Shown here piece after piece: positions 25,503 to 34,569 of a DNA stretch of 40,851 bases. The notes below the pieces were generated by a model. The model worked only from the letters and a program-made list of their open reading frames with translations. It was not told where the DNA came from and ran no database searches. The stretch is taken from the NCBI GenBank assembly GCA_028281575.1, contig JANQJP010000029.1:1-40851 (forward strand), given 5' to 3'. A program made the translations under genes and the position numbers. Each line of letters starts with the position of its first letter. Position 1 is the stretch's first letter. This DNA comes from Cellvibrionaceae bacterium. GTDB taxonomy: Bacteria; Pseudomonadota; Gammaproteobacteria; Pseudomonadales; Cellvibrionaceae.

Positions 25503-25838
25503 ATGAATATTAAAATCTTAATTGGAGTTCTCTTCGTTATGTCAACCATCGTTAAGGTCTCTTTGTCTCACGCCGATGCCATTTGGATTGATGTGAGGAG
25601 TGCTGAAGAACACGAGCAAAGCAATATTCACGGTGATATTAGAATTTCACATACGGATATCGTCCCGGAAGTCAGCAGGTTATTCCCTGACAGAAATACT
25701 GAGATTCGACTTTACTGTCGCAGCGGACGTCGCTCGGGTATCGCGATGTCTGCCCTACTGGAAGCGGGGTATACAAATGTCTCTAACGCCGGCGGAATTG
25801 ATGATGCTCGTCAAGCAAGAGAGCTTAACTCAGATTAG
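25503..25838 (+). CDS. Periplasmic rhodanese-like protein (PspE type)
   Basis: The frame gives 111 residues. The signal peptide is about residues 1-24 (ending LSHADA). The rhodanese domain follows: IWIDVRSAEEHEQSNIHGD and the active loop CRSGRRSG with Cys72, then LLEAGYTNVSNAGGIDDAR. Size and export match PspE/YnjE-like single-domain periplasmic sulfurtransferases, which move sulfane sulfur from thiosulfate to cyanide or thiols in vitro. It lies 18 bases after the C39-like gene, probably in the same transcript. Confidence 0.88.
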   Translation: MNIKILIGVLFVMSTIVKVSLSHADAIWIDVRSAEEHEQSNIHGDIRISHTDIVPEVSRLFPDRNTEIRLYCRSGRRSGIAMSALLEAGYTNVSNAGGIDDARQARELNSD

Positions 25839-25923
25839 TCAAAACTGCTTATTAAAGAAAAGACGTGCAGCAAAATAAGAATAGACGAAAAGCTACACCC
25901 AATATTAGGGAGACTTATAGAAG

Positions 25924-27195
25924 ATGAAACATATAAAACCAGTAATACTTCTGTTTATTATATCTCAGTTTTTAAAAGTTAGCTTTGCTGACACAGTTGT
26001 ACTTTTTGATAGCAACACCAAAACTCGAGAAATCAACTTGGCTAACAGCAGATACAACGGAAGTTTTATTCAATATACGGTTGATATCAAATATAAAAAA
26101 CCGAGAACAGTCATCGACCCTCGGACAAAAGACAGCGTATCCTCATCGACCCAGAGAGAAATATATATTCATCATTGCACCAGCAATTTTAGAAGGCGTT
26201 TATACACTGTTGACGTTGTAGATGATTCAAGTGAACAGCTTTTCTCACGGTTAAACTTAGATAATGAATATATACGTTCAAACGACAAGGAAATTACCGA
26301 GTTCTGCAAGAAAAATATCGTCGATCGCGATCATACCTACTTACGCGACATTGCTATACCTGATTCAATGATTGTAGACCTTAAAGATTTATCTCCTGGT
26401 GAACACAAGGAGGTAACATGGGGAAAGAGATCTGTTTTTATCTATCACCGAACAAAAGAAGATATTCAAAGATTGCTAAATAGCGAAAAAAGTAGAGCCT
26501 ATGACTATACATCAACTGGGATTTTATTTTCTTCATGGACAGAAGGGGAACCCTATGATCCCATTACCTATAGCAATGAACCGCTACGCTCAAAAAAATC
26601 TGAATATTTAGTTGTTTTTCGTCATGTGGGTCTAAAAGGAGGTGGCAGATTTTATGCCAAAATCAACCAACTGGATGGCCCGGGATTTCGCGGCCCTTTT
26701 GGTGGAATGTTTGATTTGAGCGGCAGAATACTCGCGAAGACACCGAGCCCCAGCATGCTAAACCTTCCAATACCCATTCATAATTTTATCTCCGATAATA
26801 AAATTCTTTTAGGAGCCCAAAGTAACACCGCCCAGATAAGGCGACCCAAAAACCCAATAATGTACGAGGGTTTAGACAAGTATTTTACACTCTTGTCCGG
26901 CATCCACGCTCGTGACTATCAATTAACAAAAAAAGCTTTAAAAGCTAATAGAAGCCTTCAGGACCCACGGCTTCCGGAATTACATGCGTTTGAATGGGCG
27001 CTCTATAGATCCAGCCTGGATATTATTGAGCTACTACTGCAAAACGGTGCTGACCCAAATCAGGTCTTTGAACGTTCAAACGATAAGACTTCCCCATTAT
27101 ATATAGCCAAACAGAGAAGGAACCAGGCGTTGACAGATTTGCTTATAAAATATGGCGCTACGAGGCTAACATATTCACGCGGACACTCAAGGTAA
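25924..27195 (+). CDS. Secreted protein with C-terminal ankyrin repeats
   Basis: The frame gives 423 residues. GGGAGA lies about 10 bases before the ATG. The signal peptide is about residues 1-22 (ending KVSFA). Residues about 25-310 are a beta-rich region of unknown family with many charged residues. Residues about 340-415 contain two ankyrin-like repeats (LPELHAFEWALYRSSLDIIE then LLLQNGADPNQVF, and SPLYIAKQRRNQALTDLLIK then YGAT). I infer a periplasmic binding protein with an unknown partner. It follows the rhodanese gene in the same direction with an 85-base gap, and a strong hairpin follows its stop. Confidence 0.7.
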   Translation: MKHIKPVILLFIISQFLKVSFADTVVLFDSNTKTREINLANSRYNGSFIQYTVDIKYKKPRTVIDPRTKDSVSSSTQREIYIHHCTSNFRRRLYTVDVVDDSSEQLFSRLNLDNEYIRSNDKEITEFCKKNIVDRDHTYLRDIAIPDSMIVDLKDLSPGEHKEVTWGKRSVFIYHRTKEDIQRLLNSEKSRAYDYTSTGILFSSWTEGEPYDPITYSNEPLRSKKSEYLVVFRHVGLKGGGRFYAKINQLDGPGFRGPFGGMFDLSGRILAKTPSPSMLNLPIPIHNFISDNKILLGAQSNTAQIRRPKNPIMYEGLDKYFTLLSGIHARDYQLTKKALKANRSLQDPRLPELHAFEWALYRSSLDIIELLLQNGADPNQVFERSNDKTSPLYIAKQRRNQALTDLLIKYGATRLTYSRGHSR

Positions 27196-27211
27196 ACTAA
27201 CTGGATTTTTC

Positions 27212-27241
27212 AGGTCCAATAGATAAAAAGCTATTGGACCT
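27212..27241. terminator. Hairpin between convergent genes, likely terminator
   Basis: AGGTCCAATAG (27212-27222) and CTATTGGACCT (27231-27241) are perfect 11-bp arms with an 8-base A-rich loop. It lies between two convergent genes, 17 bases after one stop and 6 before the other. There is no U run on the + transcript; on the - transcript it is followed by GAAAAAT. It probably acts on both strands. Confidence 0.6.
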
Positions 27242-27247
27242 ACTTAA

Positions 27248-28150
27248 CTATTGAGCAACGCTACTGACCAACGGAATATTTTTGAATGTCAGAGTTCCGT
27301 TGTTTGAACTTAGATTAAAAAATACACTTAATTTATCAATTTTTTGTGTATTCGGCGCAACGCCATAGAATTTCATATCTGCCTTTGTGACAAGCCCTTC
27401 CGTAAATCGGTATCTAATGGATGAACTGCCTTTAGCCACCTGATCACCAATTTCCATATAGGCGAGTTTATATGTGTTGCCATTACCATCCGAAAAAGAA
27501 CTGTGCGGCAACCAGGACTTCATATCCACAAAACCATCAATGGATTTTAAATTCATGGAGCAGAACATGATGGGGCCCTTTTGTGAGCAATTGTTCACGG
27601 TCACTTCAAGCGGGCCGACATATTTTGGTGGTAGCGTACTTTTTAACGGTGACGCCAATTTTACAGTCGTCGGTTTAGGCGGGACCGGTTCAATCGCCGG
27701 AACGGTGTTCGCAACAGCAGGCTGTTGCTTAAGATCTGCCAGCTGTTGCACCAGCAACGCTTTTTCACCGTTCGCCGCAGCCAGGGCCGACTTGGTTGCC
27801 TCCAGTTCACCGCTGAGTGACGCGAGCTTTAAGATCAGCTGCGCCTGATCTTTTACGCTGCTGTTTTGATCTTTCACGCTACTGTATAACTGCGTGTTTT
27901 CTGCCTCAAGCGCAGCGATCTTATCCCCGGATGTTTGCAACCGCGTTTGCAACAATTCGAGCTGGGACGCGAGCGCTTCCGCTTTCGATGCTTGTTTGCG
28001 TAACTTTGATATCTCGGCGAGTTTGGATTTTAGCGCAATTTCACAGCCACCTGTTTCACGCTCGAGCTCATCAAATATATCGCCATCCGCGACGACCTGC
28101 TGACTGAACATGCCCACGCATACTGCCAGTACTTTTACCAGTTGTTTCAT
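27248..28150 (-). CDS. Secreted coiled-coil protein of unknown function
   Basis: The frame gives 300 residues. The signal peptide is about residues 1-21 (ending QQVVA). Residues about 30-145 are heptad-rich coiled coil (LAEISKLRKQASKAEALASQ, then LELLQTRLQTSGDKIAALEA). A Pro/Val linker follows (VANTVPAIEPVPPKPTT), and a C-terminal beta domain (about 180-298) with LEVTVNNCSQKGPIMFCSMN holds two Cys that may pair. The layout suggests an oligomeric periplasmic protein whose C-terminal domain binds a partner. No family was recognised. Confidence 0.72.
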   Translation of the reverse strand: MKQLVKVLAVCVGMFSQQVVADGDIFDELERETGGCEIALKSKLAEISKLRKQASKAEALASQLELLQTRLQTSGDKIAALEAENTQLYSSVKDQNSSVKDQAQLILKLASLSGELEATKSALAAANGEKALLVQQLADLKQQPAVANTVPAIEPVPPKPTTVKLASPLKSTLPPKYVGPLEVTVNNCSQKGPIMFCSMNLKSIDGFVDMKSWLPHSSFSDGNGNTYKLAYMEIGDQVAKGSSSIRYRFTEGLVTKADMKFYGVAPNTQKIDKLSVFFNLSSNNGTLTFKNIPLVSSVAQ

Positions 28151-28321
28151 TCCACTCTCCGTGAATTATTTGCAGTGCTAAGGCGCCATATTCTAAACGG
28201 AAACTTCGGAGATCCTACATTTAAATTTTCCATTTCCAATGAACAAATTGGGGTTTTACGCTCAACCACGCAAATCCGTGCTGATCCTATCTGCGGTGAA
28301 TTGACGGGCACGCGCTGGGAT

Positions 28322-29221
28322 TCAGCTTAGCTCTGCAACTAAAAAGTTAAATACTGTTCTCACTCGTCGATTGGTTCTCAGCTCGCGATGCGCAACCAGC
28401 CATATTTCAGTGACAAAGGGGTCTGCCTGAGGCAATACGCGTTCAACCGCAGATTCAGCGTCACCCACCTCGGTGACCATCACGCCAATACCAAGACCAT
28501 GTTTGGTGAGCTCCCAATGCACAATATGGTTTTCGGTGATAACCGAAAAATTGTCCACGGTAAGTGCCAAACCGAAAGTTTTATAAGCGTCAATAAGCTG
28601 CTCGATATTCGCCAGCCCAATGTAATCTGCGTGATTTAGTCCAGCGGCCGTGCCTGGCGCGTCAATGCTTTGCATATAGGTCGGCGTCGCATAGAGGCAG
28701 GCTTCCACATCCCCTATTTTCCTGGCAATTAAATCAGGCTGCGTCGGTCGATACGCGCGGATAGCAATATCCGCCTCTCTGCGCCTGAGATCGTTCGTCG
28801 CATTCGACGCGATCAATTCCACTTGAATACCAGGTTGCAAATCACGCAGCTTTTTGACGATTGATGGCAATATAAATGCCGCCATGGCTTCAGTCGCAGT
28901 AATGCAAATACTGCCCTCTAAAGAATCCGACTGCCCCGTAGCGGCTAGCGAAAGTGAGTTTGCGGCCTCCCCCATTGCACGTACATGATCGAGTAGCGCC
29001 AAACCGGCCGGGGTAAGCTCAAGTCCTTTACCTCCGCGTTCAAACAGTGCGGTACCCAACTCTTTTTCCAAGGCTGCCACCTGACGCCCCAACGTTGGCT
29101 GGGTCATATTTAAGGCCCGGGCTGCCGCAGATAAAGAGCCCTCTTCCGCTGTGACAAGAAAGGCTCTCGCCCTATTCCAGTCAAAAGTAATTGATCGCCA
29201 GTCCATATCGTTTCTCTTCAC
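28322..29221 (-). CDS. LysR-family transcriptional regulator
   Basis: The frame gives 299 residues, the standard LTTR length. The N-terminal HTH is residues about 10-68 (NRARAFLVTAEEGSLSAAAR, then LNMTQPTLGRQVAALEKELG). The effector-binding domain is about 95-295, with residues IRAYRPTQPDLIARKIGDVE typical of the GcvA/DsdC-like branch. It is divergent from the methyltransferase at 29357, with 135 bases between. The nearest LysR target is therefore that gene, but the ligand is unknown. 28151-28321, upstream of the coiled-coil gene, shows no further gene. Confidence 0.9.
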   Translation of the reverse strand: MKRNDMDWRSITFDWNRARAFLVTAEEGSLSAAARALNMTQPTLGRQVAALEKELGTALFERGGKGLELTPAGLALLDHVRAMGEAANSLSLAATGQSDSLEGSICITATEAMAAFILPSIVKKLRDLQPGIQVELIASNATNDLRRREADIAIRAYRPTQPDLIARKIGDVEACLYATPTYMQSIDAPGTAAGLNHADYIGLANIEQLIDAYKTFGLALTVDNFSVITENHIVHWELTKHGLGIGVMVTEVGDAESAVERVLPQADPFVTEIWLVAHRELRTNRRVRTVFNFLVAELS

Positions 29222-29356
29222 AGGCTATACAAATACGCATAACTAAAATGCCAATATAGCCATTCTATCGCTAATTTTGCATTGCTATGATAACGGACGT
29301 TGATCAAGCACCCGTACGTTCACTTTCCAGTTTCATCGACATTAACGGAGCACAAC

Positions 29357-29983
29357 ATGAGTTCATCCAGCAGCTTTTGGGACAATTGGGCCGAGCGTTA
29401 TTCGAAAAAGCCGGTTGCCGACGAGGCGTCCTACCAAACAAAGTTGCGCCAGACACGCGAATACTTCAAGCCAGATATGGAAGTGCTGGAAATCGGCTGC
29501 GGCACAGGTTCCACCGCACTCGCTCACGCACCTTTTGTCAAACATATTCGGGCGACGGATATTTCGAAGGATATGTTAGCTATCGCCCACAAAAAGGCTA
29601 CCGCAGCAAACATCAATAATGTCACGTTTGAGCAGTCCAGCGTTGAAACACTGGAAGCCACAAACGAAAGCATCGATATGGTAATGGCACACAGTATTTT
29701 GCACCTTCTAGAAAACAAGGAAGCAGCTATTGCAAAAATTCACACCACACTCAAACCCGGCGGTGTTTTCGTGAGCAGCACGGCGTGCCTGGGCGATACG
29801 ATGAAGTTTTTTAAATATATTGGCCCTGTTGGGAAGTTCTTTGGTCTGATACCGCTGGTCAAGGTCTTCACCGTAAACGAACTTGTCACAAGCTTAACCA
29901 GCGGTGGCTTTGTAATAGATCACCAATGGCAACCGGGGAAAGGAAAATCAGTTTTTATCGTCGCGAAAAAACCTGCGGAGTAA
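29357..29983 (+). CDS. Class I SAM-dependent methyltransferase
   Basis: The frame gives 208 residues from ATG 29357, which has CGGAGC nine bases upstream; the open frame reaches 29300 but lacks such a site there. Motif I is LEIGCGTGS, followed by the acidic end of strand 2 (RATDISKDML), and motif post-I/II VMAHSILHLLENKEAAI. The chain ends with a typical Methyltransf_11/25 fold. A hydrophobic stretch near residues 150-170 (YIGPVGKFFGLIPLVKVF) suggests a hydrophobic substrate or membrane contact. The substrate is unknown. Transcription is probably governed by the divergent LysR protein. Confidence 0.87.
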   Translation: MSSSSSFWDNWAERYSKKPVADEASYQTKLRQTREYFKPDMEVLEIGCGTGSTALAHAPFVKHIRATDISKDMLAIAHKKATAANINNVTFEQSSVETLEATNESIDMVMAHSILHLLENKEAAIAKIHTTLKPGGVFVSSTACLGDTMKFFKYIGPVGKFFGLIPLVKVFTVNELVTSLTSGGFVIDHQWQPGKGKSVFIVAKKPAE

Positions 29984-31048
29984 TTACCAATTACTGACCA
30001 GGTCTTTTATGTAAACACCCGACTCAGTAAGTTCGTCGTCAGCCCACCCTCCTTCAACAGAAGCACCGGGCTTTAACGCAGAAGTACCTTCCACCTTGTC
30101 GTTAACAGCCCAGTTGACGTGGCTAAGGTTGTGGTCTCGAAAAAACTGAATCCAACGTTCGGTTTCTTCCAAGGCGATATCGCCGTCACCGCTCGCATTA
30201 ACCATGCCCCACTCCGTTACAAACAAGGCTGCGCCTTTGTTCATCGCGCGTATCGCTTCATCGCGTAAGTCCTGCCCATGAGTACCAGCATAAAAATGCA
30301 AAGCATAGGCAATATTCGTTGTACTCGTAATCGGATCATCAGCGGCATCCTCAACCAACTGCGACCATTGTGGCGTCCCTACGACAATAAGGTTGTCAGG
30401 GTCATGGCGACGAATAGCCGCAATAACAGCTTCCGCATAAGGTTTGATCGTGTCTGTCCAGGATACGTTATTGAGCGGTTCATTATAAATCTCATAAATG
30501 ACGTGATTGTAGCCACCATAGCGTCGCGCCATTTTATCAAAAAAATCTACCGCTTCAGATGGATGGTCTTCAGCGTGATGGCTATGCCAATCGATAATGA
30601 CATATAAACCATGGCTTATTGCCGCTTCGACCACAGTTTTTATTTTATGTTTATTACTCGCGGGGCTTTTTATATAACCGCCCTCCGCTTCCACGCCCAT
30701 CGATGCGCGCACGAGACCAGTATTCCAATCCTGTTTTAACCAGGCGACAACGTCAGCATTGTAATAGCGTTCGCCTCCCCAGCCATCGTTAGACCAAAAC
30801 AGGCTGGTGCCCGCAATACTCGCTTTGTCGCCAAAGCGAACTTTTGTTCCCTCGACCTTTACCGCGCCAACCGGCTTTTCTACCAGCAAATCGCGAACCT
30901 CAACACCGCTCGAAGACTCACTCGACGAGGATTCCGTCAGCAACGTATTTCCGCAGGCACACAGTAACAGCGCGACAGCAAGACCCAAAGTGCTCTTCAC
31001 TAACGCAATCAACCTGGTCACATTAATATTGAACATAGCCATTCTCAT
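29984..31048 (-). CDS. GH5 endo-beta-1,4-glucanase lipoprotein
   Basis: The frame gives 354 residues from the third ATG of an ATG-ATG-ATG run, about 6 bases after AAGGA; the frame is open further to 31090. The lipobox is LLLCAC, then a Ser-rich linker (TESSSSESSSG). The catalytic domain is GH5, subfamily 2 type: YVIIDWHSHHAEDHPSEA, then the acid/base Glu in VIYEIYNEPL and the nucleophile Glu in LFVTEWGMV; HFYAGTHGQ and the final SHVNWAVNDK are also family features. It hydrolyses cellulose or mixed beta-glucans at the cell surface. It ends within one base of the methyltransferase gene end, tail to tail. Confidence 0.88.
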   Translation of the reverse strand: MRMAMFNINVTRLIALVKSTLGLAVALLLCACGNTLLTESSSSESSSGVEVRDLLVEKPVGAVKVEGTKVRFGDKASIAGTSLFWSNDGWGGERYYNADVVAWLKQDWNTGLVRASMGVEAEGGYIKSPASNKHKIKTVVEAAISHGLYVIIDWHSHHAEDHPSEAVDFFDKMARRYGGYNHVIYEIYNEPLNNVSWTDTIKPYAEAVIAAIRRHDPDNLIVVGTPQWSQLVEDAADDPITSTTNIAYALHFYAGTHGQDLRDEAIRAMNKGAALFVTEWGMVNASGDGDIALEETERWIQFFRDHNLSHVNWAVNDKVEGTSALKPGASVEGGWADDELTESGVYIKDLVSNW

Positions 31049-31296
31049 CATCATTCCTTCATTTAGCTTACACACAGGGTACTGAATCACATGCCTATTA
31101 ATTTAGAAGAAATATCAGAAAGCGTAGGGTTTTTATGACACTTGGCGCATAAATAACTTTTATCGTCAATTCATGGTGCATCGAGATATATAAACCACAA
31201 GGAAAGTCACATATTCGCTATATAACGTTTTATAATTTCTCGCACTTGGGGATAAGTAGCTAAACAAGAACGATTTGTGACGTTAGGAGGATTTTT

Positions 31297-31902
31297 ATGA
31301 TAAATATAAAGTTAGTTTTCAGTAGCGTTTTTATCAGTGCCTTTTTGCTCTCGGGATGTACAACTCAGGAAGAGGAACCTGAACTTACGCAGGTAGAGCC
31401 AGTCACTCGCACGCCGACAGAAGTCAAACAGGCGATCGCGGACAAAAAAGCAAGAATACCCGCGAAAGGACAACGCACAAACCAGGAATGCGTTGACATT
31501 ATTAAGGCATTTGAAGGTGTGCGCTTACAGGCTTACGTTGGACCTGCAGGTCACTGGCTGATCGGCTATGGCCATAAAGCCGGTGTCCGCCAGGGTATGA
31601 CAATCACACAGGGCGAAGCCGAAGAATTTTTGCGCGATGACCTTAGAGAAATAGAAAAACGAATCGGACGTCTGGTTAAGGTTAATGTGAGTAACAACGA
31701 ATTTAGCGCGATGACCTGCCTGGCATACAACATTGGCTGGGGTAACTTTTCTAAATCAACATTGTTAAAGAAAGTGAATGCACAAAGCTGGGCCGAGGCC
31801 GCCAATGAATTTCCAAAATGGCGCCGGGCAAACGGGGTGGTTAGCAAACACTTAGAGCAACGCCGAGCAGTCGAACGCAGCTTATTTGTCAGCGGTAAAT
31901 AA
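31297..31902 (+). CDS. GH24 lysozyme-like lipoprotein with altered active site
   Basis: The frame gives 201 residues; GGAGG lies before the ATG. The lipobox is LLSGC (Cys21) with an acidic linker to about residue 60. The T4-type lysozyme domain then starts KAFEGVRLQAYVGPAGHWLI. Glu73 matches catalytic Glu11 of T4 lysozyme, but Gly82 stands where Asp20 is expected and Leu88 where Thr26 is expected. The rest is well kept (GYGHK, LAYNIGWGNFSKSTLL, KHLEQRRAVERSLF). It is either a non-hydrolytic peptidoglycan binder or a variant enzyme. TATAAT at 31231-31236 is a possible -10. It is divergent from the GH5 gene. Confidence 0.85.
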   Translation: MINIKLVFSSVFISAFLLSGCTTQEEEPELTQVEPVTRTPTEVKQAIADKKARIPAKGQRTNQECVDIIKAFEGVRLQAYVGPAGHWLIGYGHKAGVRQGMTITQGEAEEFLRDDLREIEKRIGRLVKVNVSNNEFSAMTCLAYNIGWGNFSKSTLLKKVNAQSWAEAANEFPKWRRANGVVSKHLEQRRAVERSLFVSGK

Positions 31903-31907
31903 ACATA

Positions 31908-31964
31908 CGAGCCGTAGGCTCGCATATATTATAGAGATTGTAGCCGCGCAGGACTCTGCGCGGC
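31908..31964. terminator. Two GC-rich hairpins between convergent genes
   Basis: CGAGCC-GTA-GGCTCG (31908-31922) and GCCGCGCAG-GACT-CTGCGCGGC (31943-31964) are both perfect stems. They sit between the lysozyme-like gene end and the glycosidase gene end. The second, with a 9-bp GC stem and four-base loop, is the stronger candidate and is most likely a two-way terminator. No long U run follows either. Confidence 0.6.
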
Positions 31965-31971
31965 AGTACAG

Positions 31972-34413
31972 TTAATTTCTCACGAAAACTGCATCAACCC
32001 AAACACCTGCAACATCACTTCCCGACACACGGATCTTTTTAAGTGCATTGGCGCTGCCGGCAAATGGCAACGACGACGACTTCCAGGCGCCACCATTAAA
32101 ATTGACGGTATAGCCTTCACCAGTAAAGTCCAGCTCTATTTCACGCAGCTTTTCTGGTGCAAAGGTGTCATTCATAAATTGCAAATCATTATCTTTGCTT
32201 TCGGGAATGGCCATAGCGCCATTTACTGGGTCGACGTAGTAAACACGTTTGTTATCACCGTTTGTGTTAGAGGTACCAAGCACGATACCGAAAAGCGCAT
32301 TATCGCTTTCATCCAAACCGGTAATCGTCGTATCTTTTGCATGATCGGGGCCTGTTCGGCGCAAAGCAACCCTGAATGCAACTTGCAGATTATCTTCCGC
32401 GCTTACACTTTCCGGCAACACACCATCAATTGAAAACCCGCCGTTAACCAAATCGATAAGCATCGCGTTGTTACCCGCTTTGCCAAGCACGTCCACCCCC
32501 GCGGGCGGCACATTTTCCCATGTACCCAATAAGGTACCAGCATTAAGATTAGCTGCAGTCGTATCATTTTCTTTTACGCTGTTGGTAAACGCTGCGACAA
32601 AAAAGTTGGTTGCCTGCGGCACAGCGTTTATCTCGACACCCAGCGACTCTTTATCGAACTTATTTACCGCACGTACTTCGTAAATATAGTTAGCGCCATT
32701 TACCAAATCCGTATCGATATAAGCGGGCTCAGTCAGGTTTGACGCAATTAAATCAAGTGGTGCATTGGGATTATTACCGCGGTACACACGATATTCCTTA
32801 AATTTATGCGAGGCCCGATGGCTCCAACTCAAACTTACCTTTTCGTTGCCAACCTCCGCGGTAAGGTCTTCGACATGCCACGGTTCTCGTGTAGGAAAAC
32901 GCAAGCGTGGAAATTCTATACGCGTGTACGACTGCGCGGGCAGGGTAGCGGTAAACGTATCGCCAGCCTTGTCGTAAGTAACATCTGTTGTCACATATTC
33001 GCCAAAACCATCTTCGGTATCAACCATCGTCACCGCATCGGCCTTGCGATCATCACAGCGACTTTGCAACCAACGATGCCACCAGCTTTTTGGTTCTGCA
33101 GGTAGCTTATTACAAATTCTATCTAAATACGGGTTGTGGTATTTAAGCGATGGTTTTAAATAAACACCGTCGATACTGATGTTAATAGGTTGCGGATCAA
33201 GCGACTTATTAATTAAAAATACCTGTACCTTTTTTTGGGTCTTCGCGCTAAAACCATGCACTTGTGCAAAATCAGTTTCAGACTCCACCAGCATCGAGCC
33301 CTGCGCCGAGGCGATTAAGCCCATGCCCAGATGCACCGGGTTTTTTCTAAAATTTTGTGCCGGACTCAATAAACCACCTAAATCGGAAGACAATACATTG
33401 CTCCAAAAAGCGGTTGAAAACCAATTGCCCAGAACATGCTCTTGCAGTACATCGGTAAGTACAAGACCACGAGAATAGCGATCAAACCCTACCAGGTTCG
33501 AAGCTTTACCTAGACCATATTCATTGTTAGCAATAAGTAATCCGGGGCGCCCTGCGTCCTTCGCTGCCTTGCGATACGTGTTAGCCGCGAACCGCCACGC
33601 GCGATTAGCATTTTTACGATCGCGCACTGGCACTTCCTCTAACCACTCTTCAAAGGTACCGGGTGGTAAGTTAGGGCTGCCACCATAGGGCCATTTACCG
33701 TGGGTTTCCAAACCATCGGCCGTTCCCTCATCGTTAGCAAGAAAACGCTGAATGGAGCTGCGGTTTGCCCCATTATTATTCCAAAAAATAAGAATATTTG
33801 GATCCACCGCTTTCATCGCTTTTGCATGAGCAGCAAATGTCTTCGCGTATTTGGCGATGCCTCCCTGTTCACTTTCCTCTTCATTACCGATATACCAAAG
33901 GGCACCGCCATAACCGCGGTCTTTCACGTATTGCACCATGCGCGCTGCACGGTCAATACTGTCTTGCTGGCGATTATGCTTTTTGCCCGACAAAGAATTC
34001 ACACCAAACATTGGCCGAATGCCACTTTGATCAACAAAGGTTAAATATTCATCGAGACTCATCCATTCGGATTCGGGCGCATTATTGGCCGGATTCCAAT
34101 TTGGGTTCCAGGGATCACCAGTGTTCACCCCCGTTGGGTTTTCCCAGTCCCAAAATTTGACAATAGTACCCCCAGGATACCGTGCCGTACCTATACCAAC
34201 GCCTCTGTACCAGGCAGCGACCGAACCATCATCATAGATAATGTCTTTATCGTTACTATAAACAAAGTGACCGCCAACCAGGGTTTCGCTAATAACCCAC
34301 TTTTCATTGCCTGCTGAAACGTCCACGTTCACCGCATAGACCGACGTCGACAAAGCTAAAATAAACAATAAGATAGATGTAGTGTGTAAATATTTTTTTA
34401 GTGTTTGCATCAT
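31972..34413 (-). CDS. Large secreted glycoside hydrolase, clan GH-A, with FN3 and C-terminal sandwich
   Basis: The frame gives 813 residues from the ATG at 34413; the frame is open to 34500. The signal peptide ends STSVYA (about residue 27). The catalytic barrel starts with GIGTARYPGGTIVKFWDWEN, like GH39/GH51/GH79-type enzymes. The acid/base Glu is in WYIGNEEESE (about residue 178) and the likely nucleophile in IANNEYGLG (about 298), a spacing normal for clan GH-A. A Greek-key domain follows, then FN3 (about 510-600: PWHVEDLTAEVGNEKVSLSW) and a 200-residue lectin-like domain. I cannot name the family with certainty. The substrate is probably the glycan handled by the neighbouring sulfatase and receptor. 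Confidence 0.75.
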   Translation of the reverse strand: MMQTLKKYLHTTSILLFILALSTSVYAVNVDVSAGNEKWVISETLVGGHFVYSNDKDIIYDDGSVAAWYRGVGIGTARYPGGTIVKFWDWENPTGVNTGDPWNPNWNPANNAPESEWMSLDEYLTFVDQSGIRPMFGVNSLSGKKHNRQQDSIDRAARMVQYVKDRGYGGALWYIGNEEESEQGGIAKYAKTFAAHAKAMKAVDPNILIFWNNNGANRSSIQRFLANDEGTADGLETHGKWPYGGSPNLPPGTFEEWLEEVPVRDRKNANRAWRFAANTYRKAAKDAGRPGLLIANNEYGLGKASNLVGFDRYSRGLVLTDVLQEHVLGNWFSTAFWSNVLSSDLGGLLSPAQNFRKNPVHLGMGLIASAQGSMLVESETDFAQVHGFSAKTQKKVQVFLINKSLDPQPINISIDGVYLKPSLKYHNPYLDRICNKLPAEPKSWWHRWLQSRCDDRKADAVTMVDTEDGFGEYVTTDVTYDKAGDTFTATLPAQSYTRIEFPRLRFPTREPWHVEDLTAEVGNEKVSLSWSHRASHKFKEYRVYRGNNPNAPLDLIASNLTEPAYIDTDLVNGANYIYEVRAVNKFDKESLGVEINAVPQATNFFVAAFTNSVKENDTTAANLNAGTLLGTWENVPPAGVDVLGKAGNNAMLIDLVNGGFSIDGVLPESVSAEDNLQVAFRVALRRTGPDHAKDTTITGLDESDNALFGIVLGTSNTNGDNKRVYYVDPVNGAMAIPESKDNDLQFMNDTFAPEKLREIELDFTGEGYTVNFNGGAWKSSSLPFAGSANALKKIRVSGSDVAGVWVDAVFVRN

Positions 34414-34505
34414 TGATTTCACCCACATTTTAATGTGCGACAGGAAGATTGTCAGACATATATAGAGACAGGCAATAGTTGCAAAACCGCTAGCTGACAA
34501 AAAAG

Positions 34506-34517
34506 GAAAACGTTTTC
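34506..34517. promoter_or_regulatory. LacI-type palindromic operator
   Basis: GAAAACGTTTTC is a perfect 12-bp palindrome with central CG, the layout of LacI/GalR-family sites. It lies 93 bases upstream of the glycosidase start and after the end of the TonB receptor gene. No LacI-family gene is in the window, so the binder would be encoded elsewhere. Confidence 0.5.
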
Positions 34518-34569
34518 ACTAAAGATTTGAAGAGAATGTAGAAATACAAATACTCTGTGTTAACTAAAG

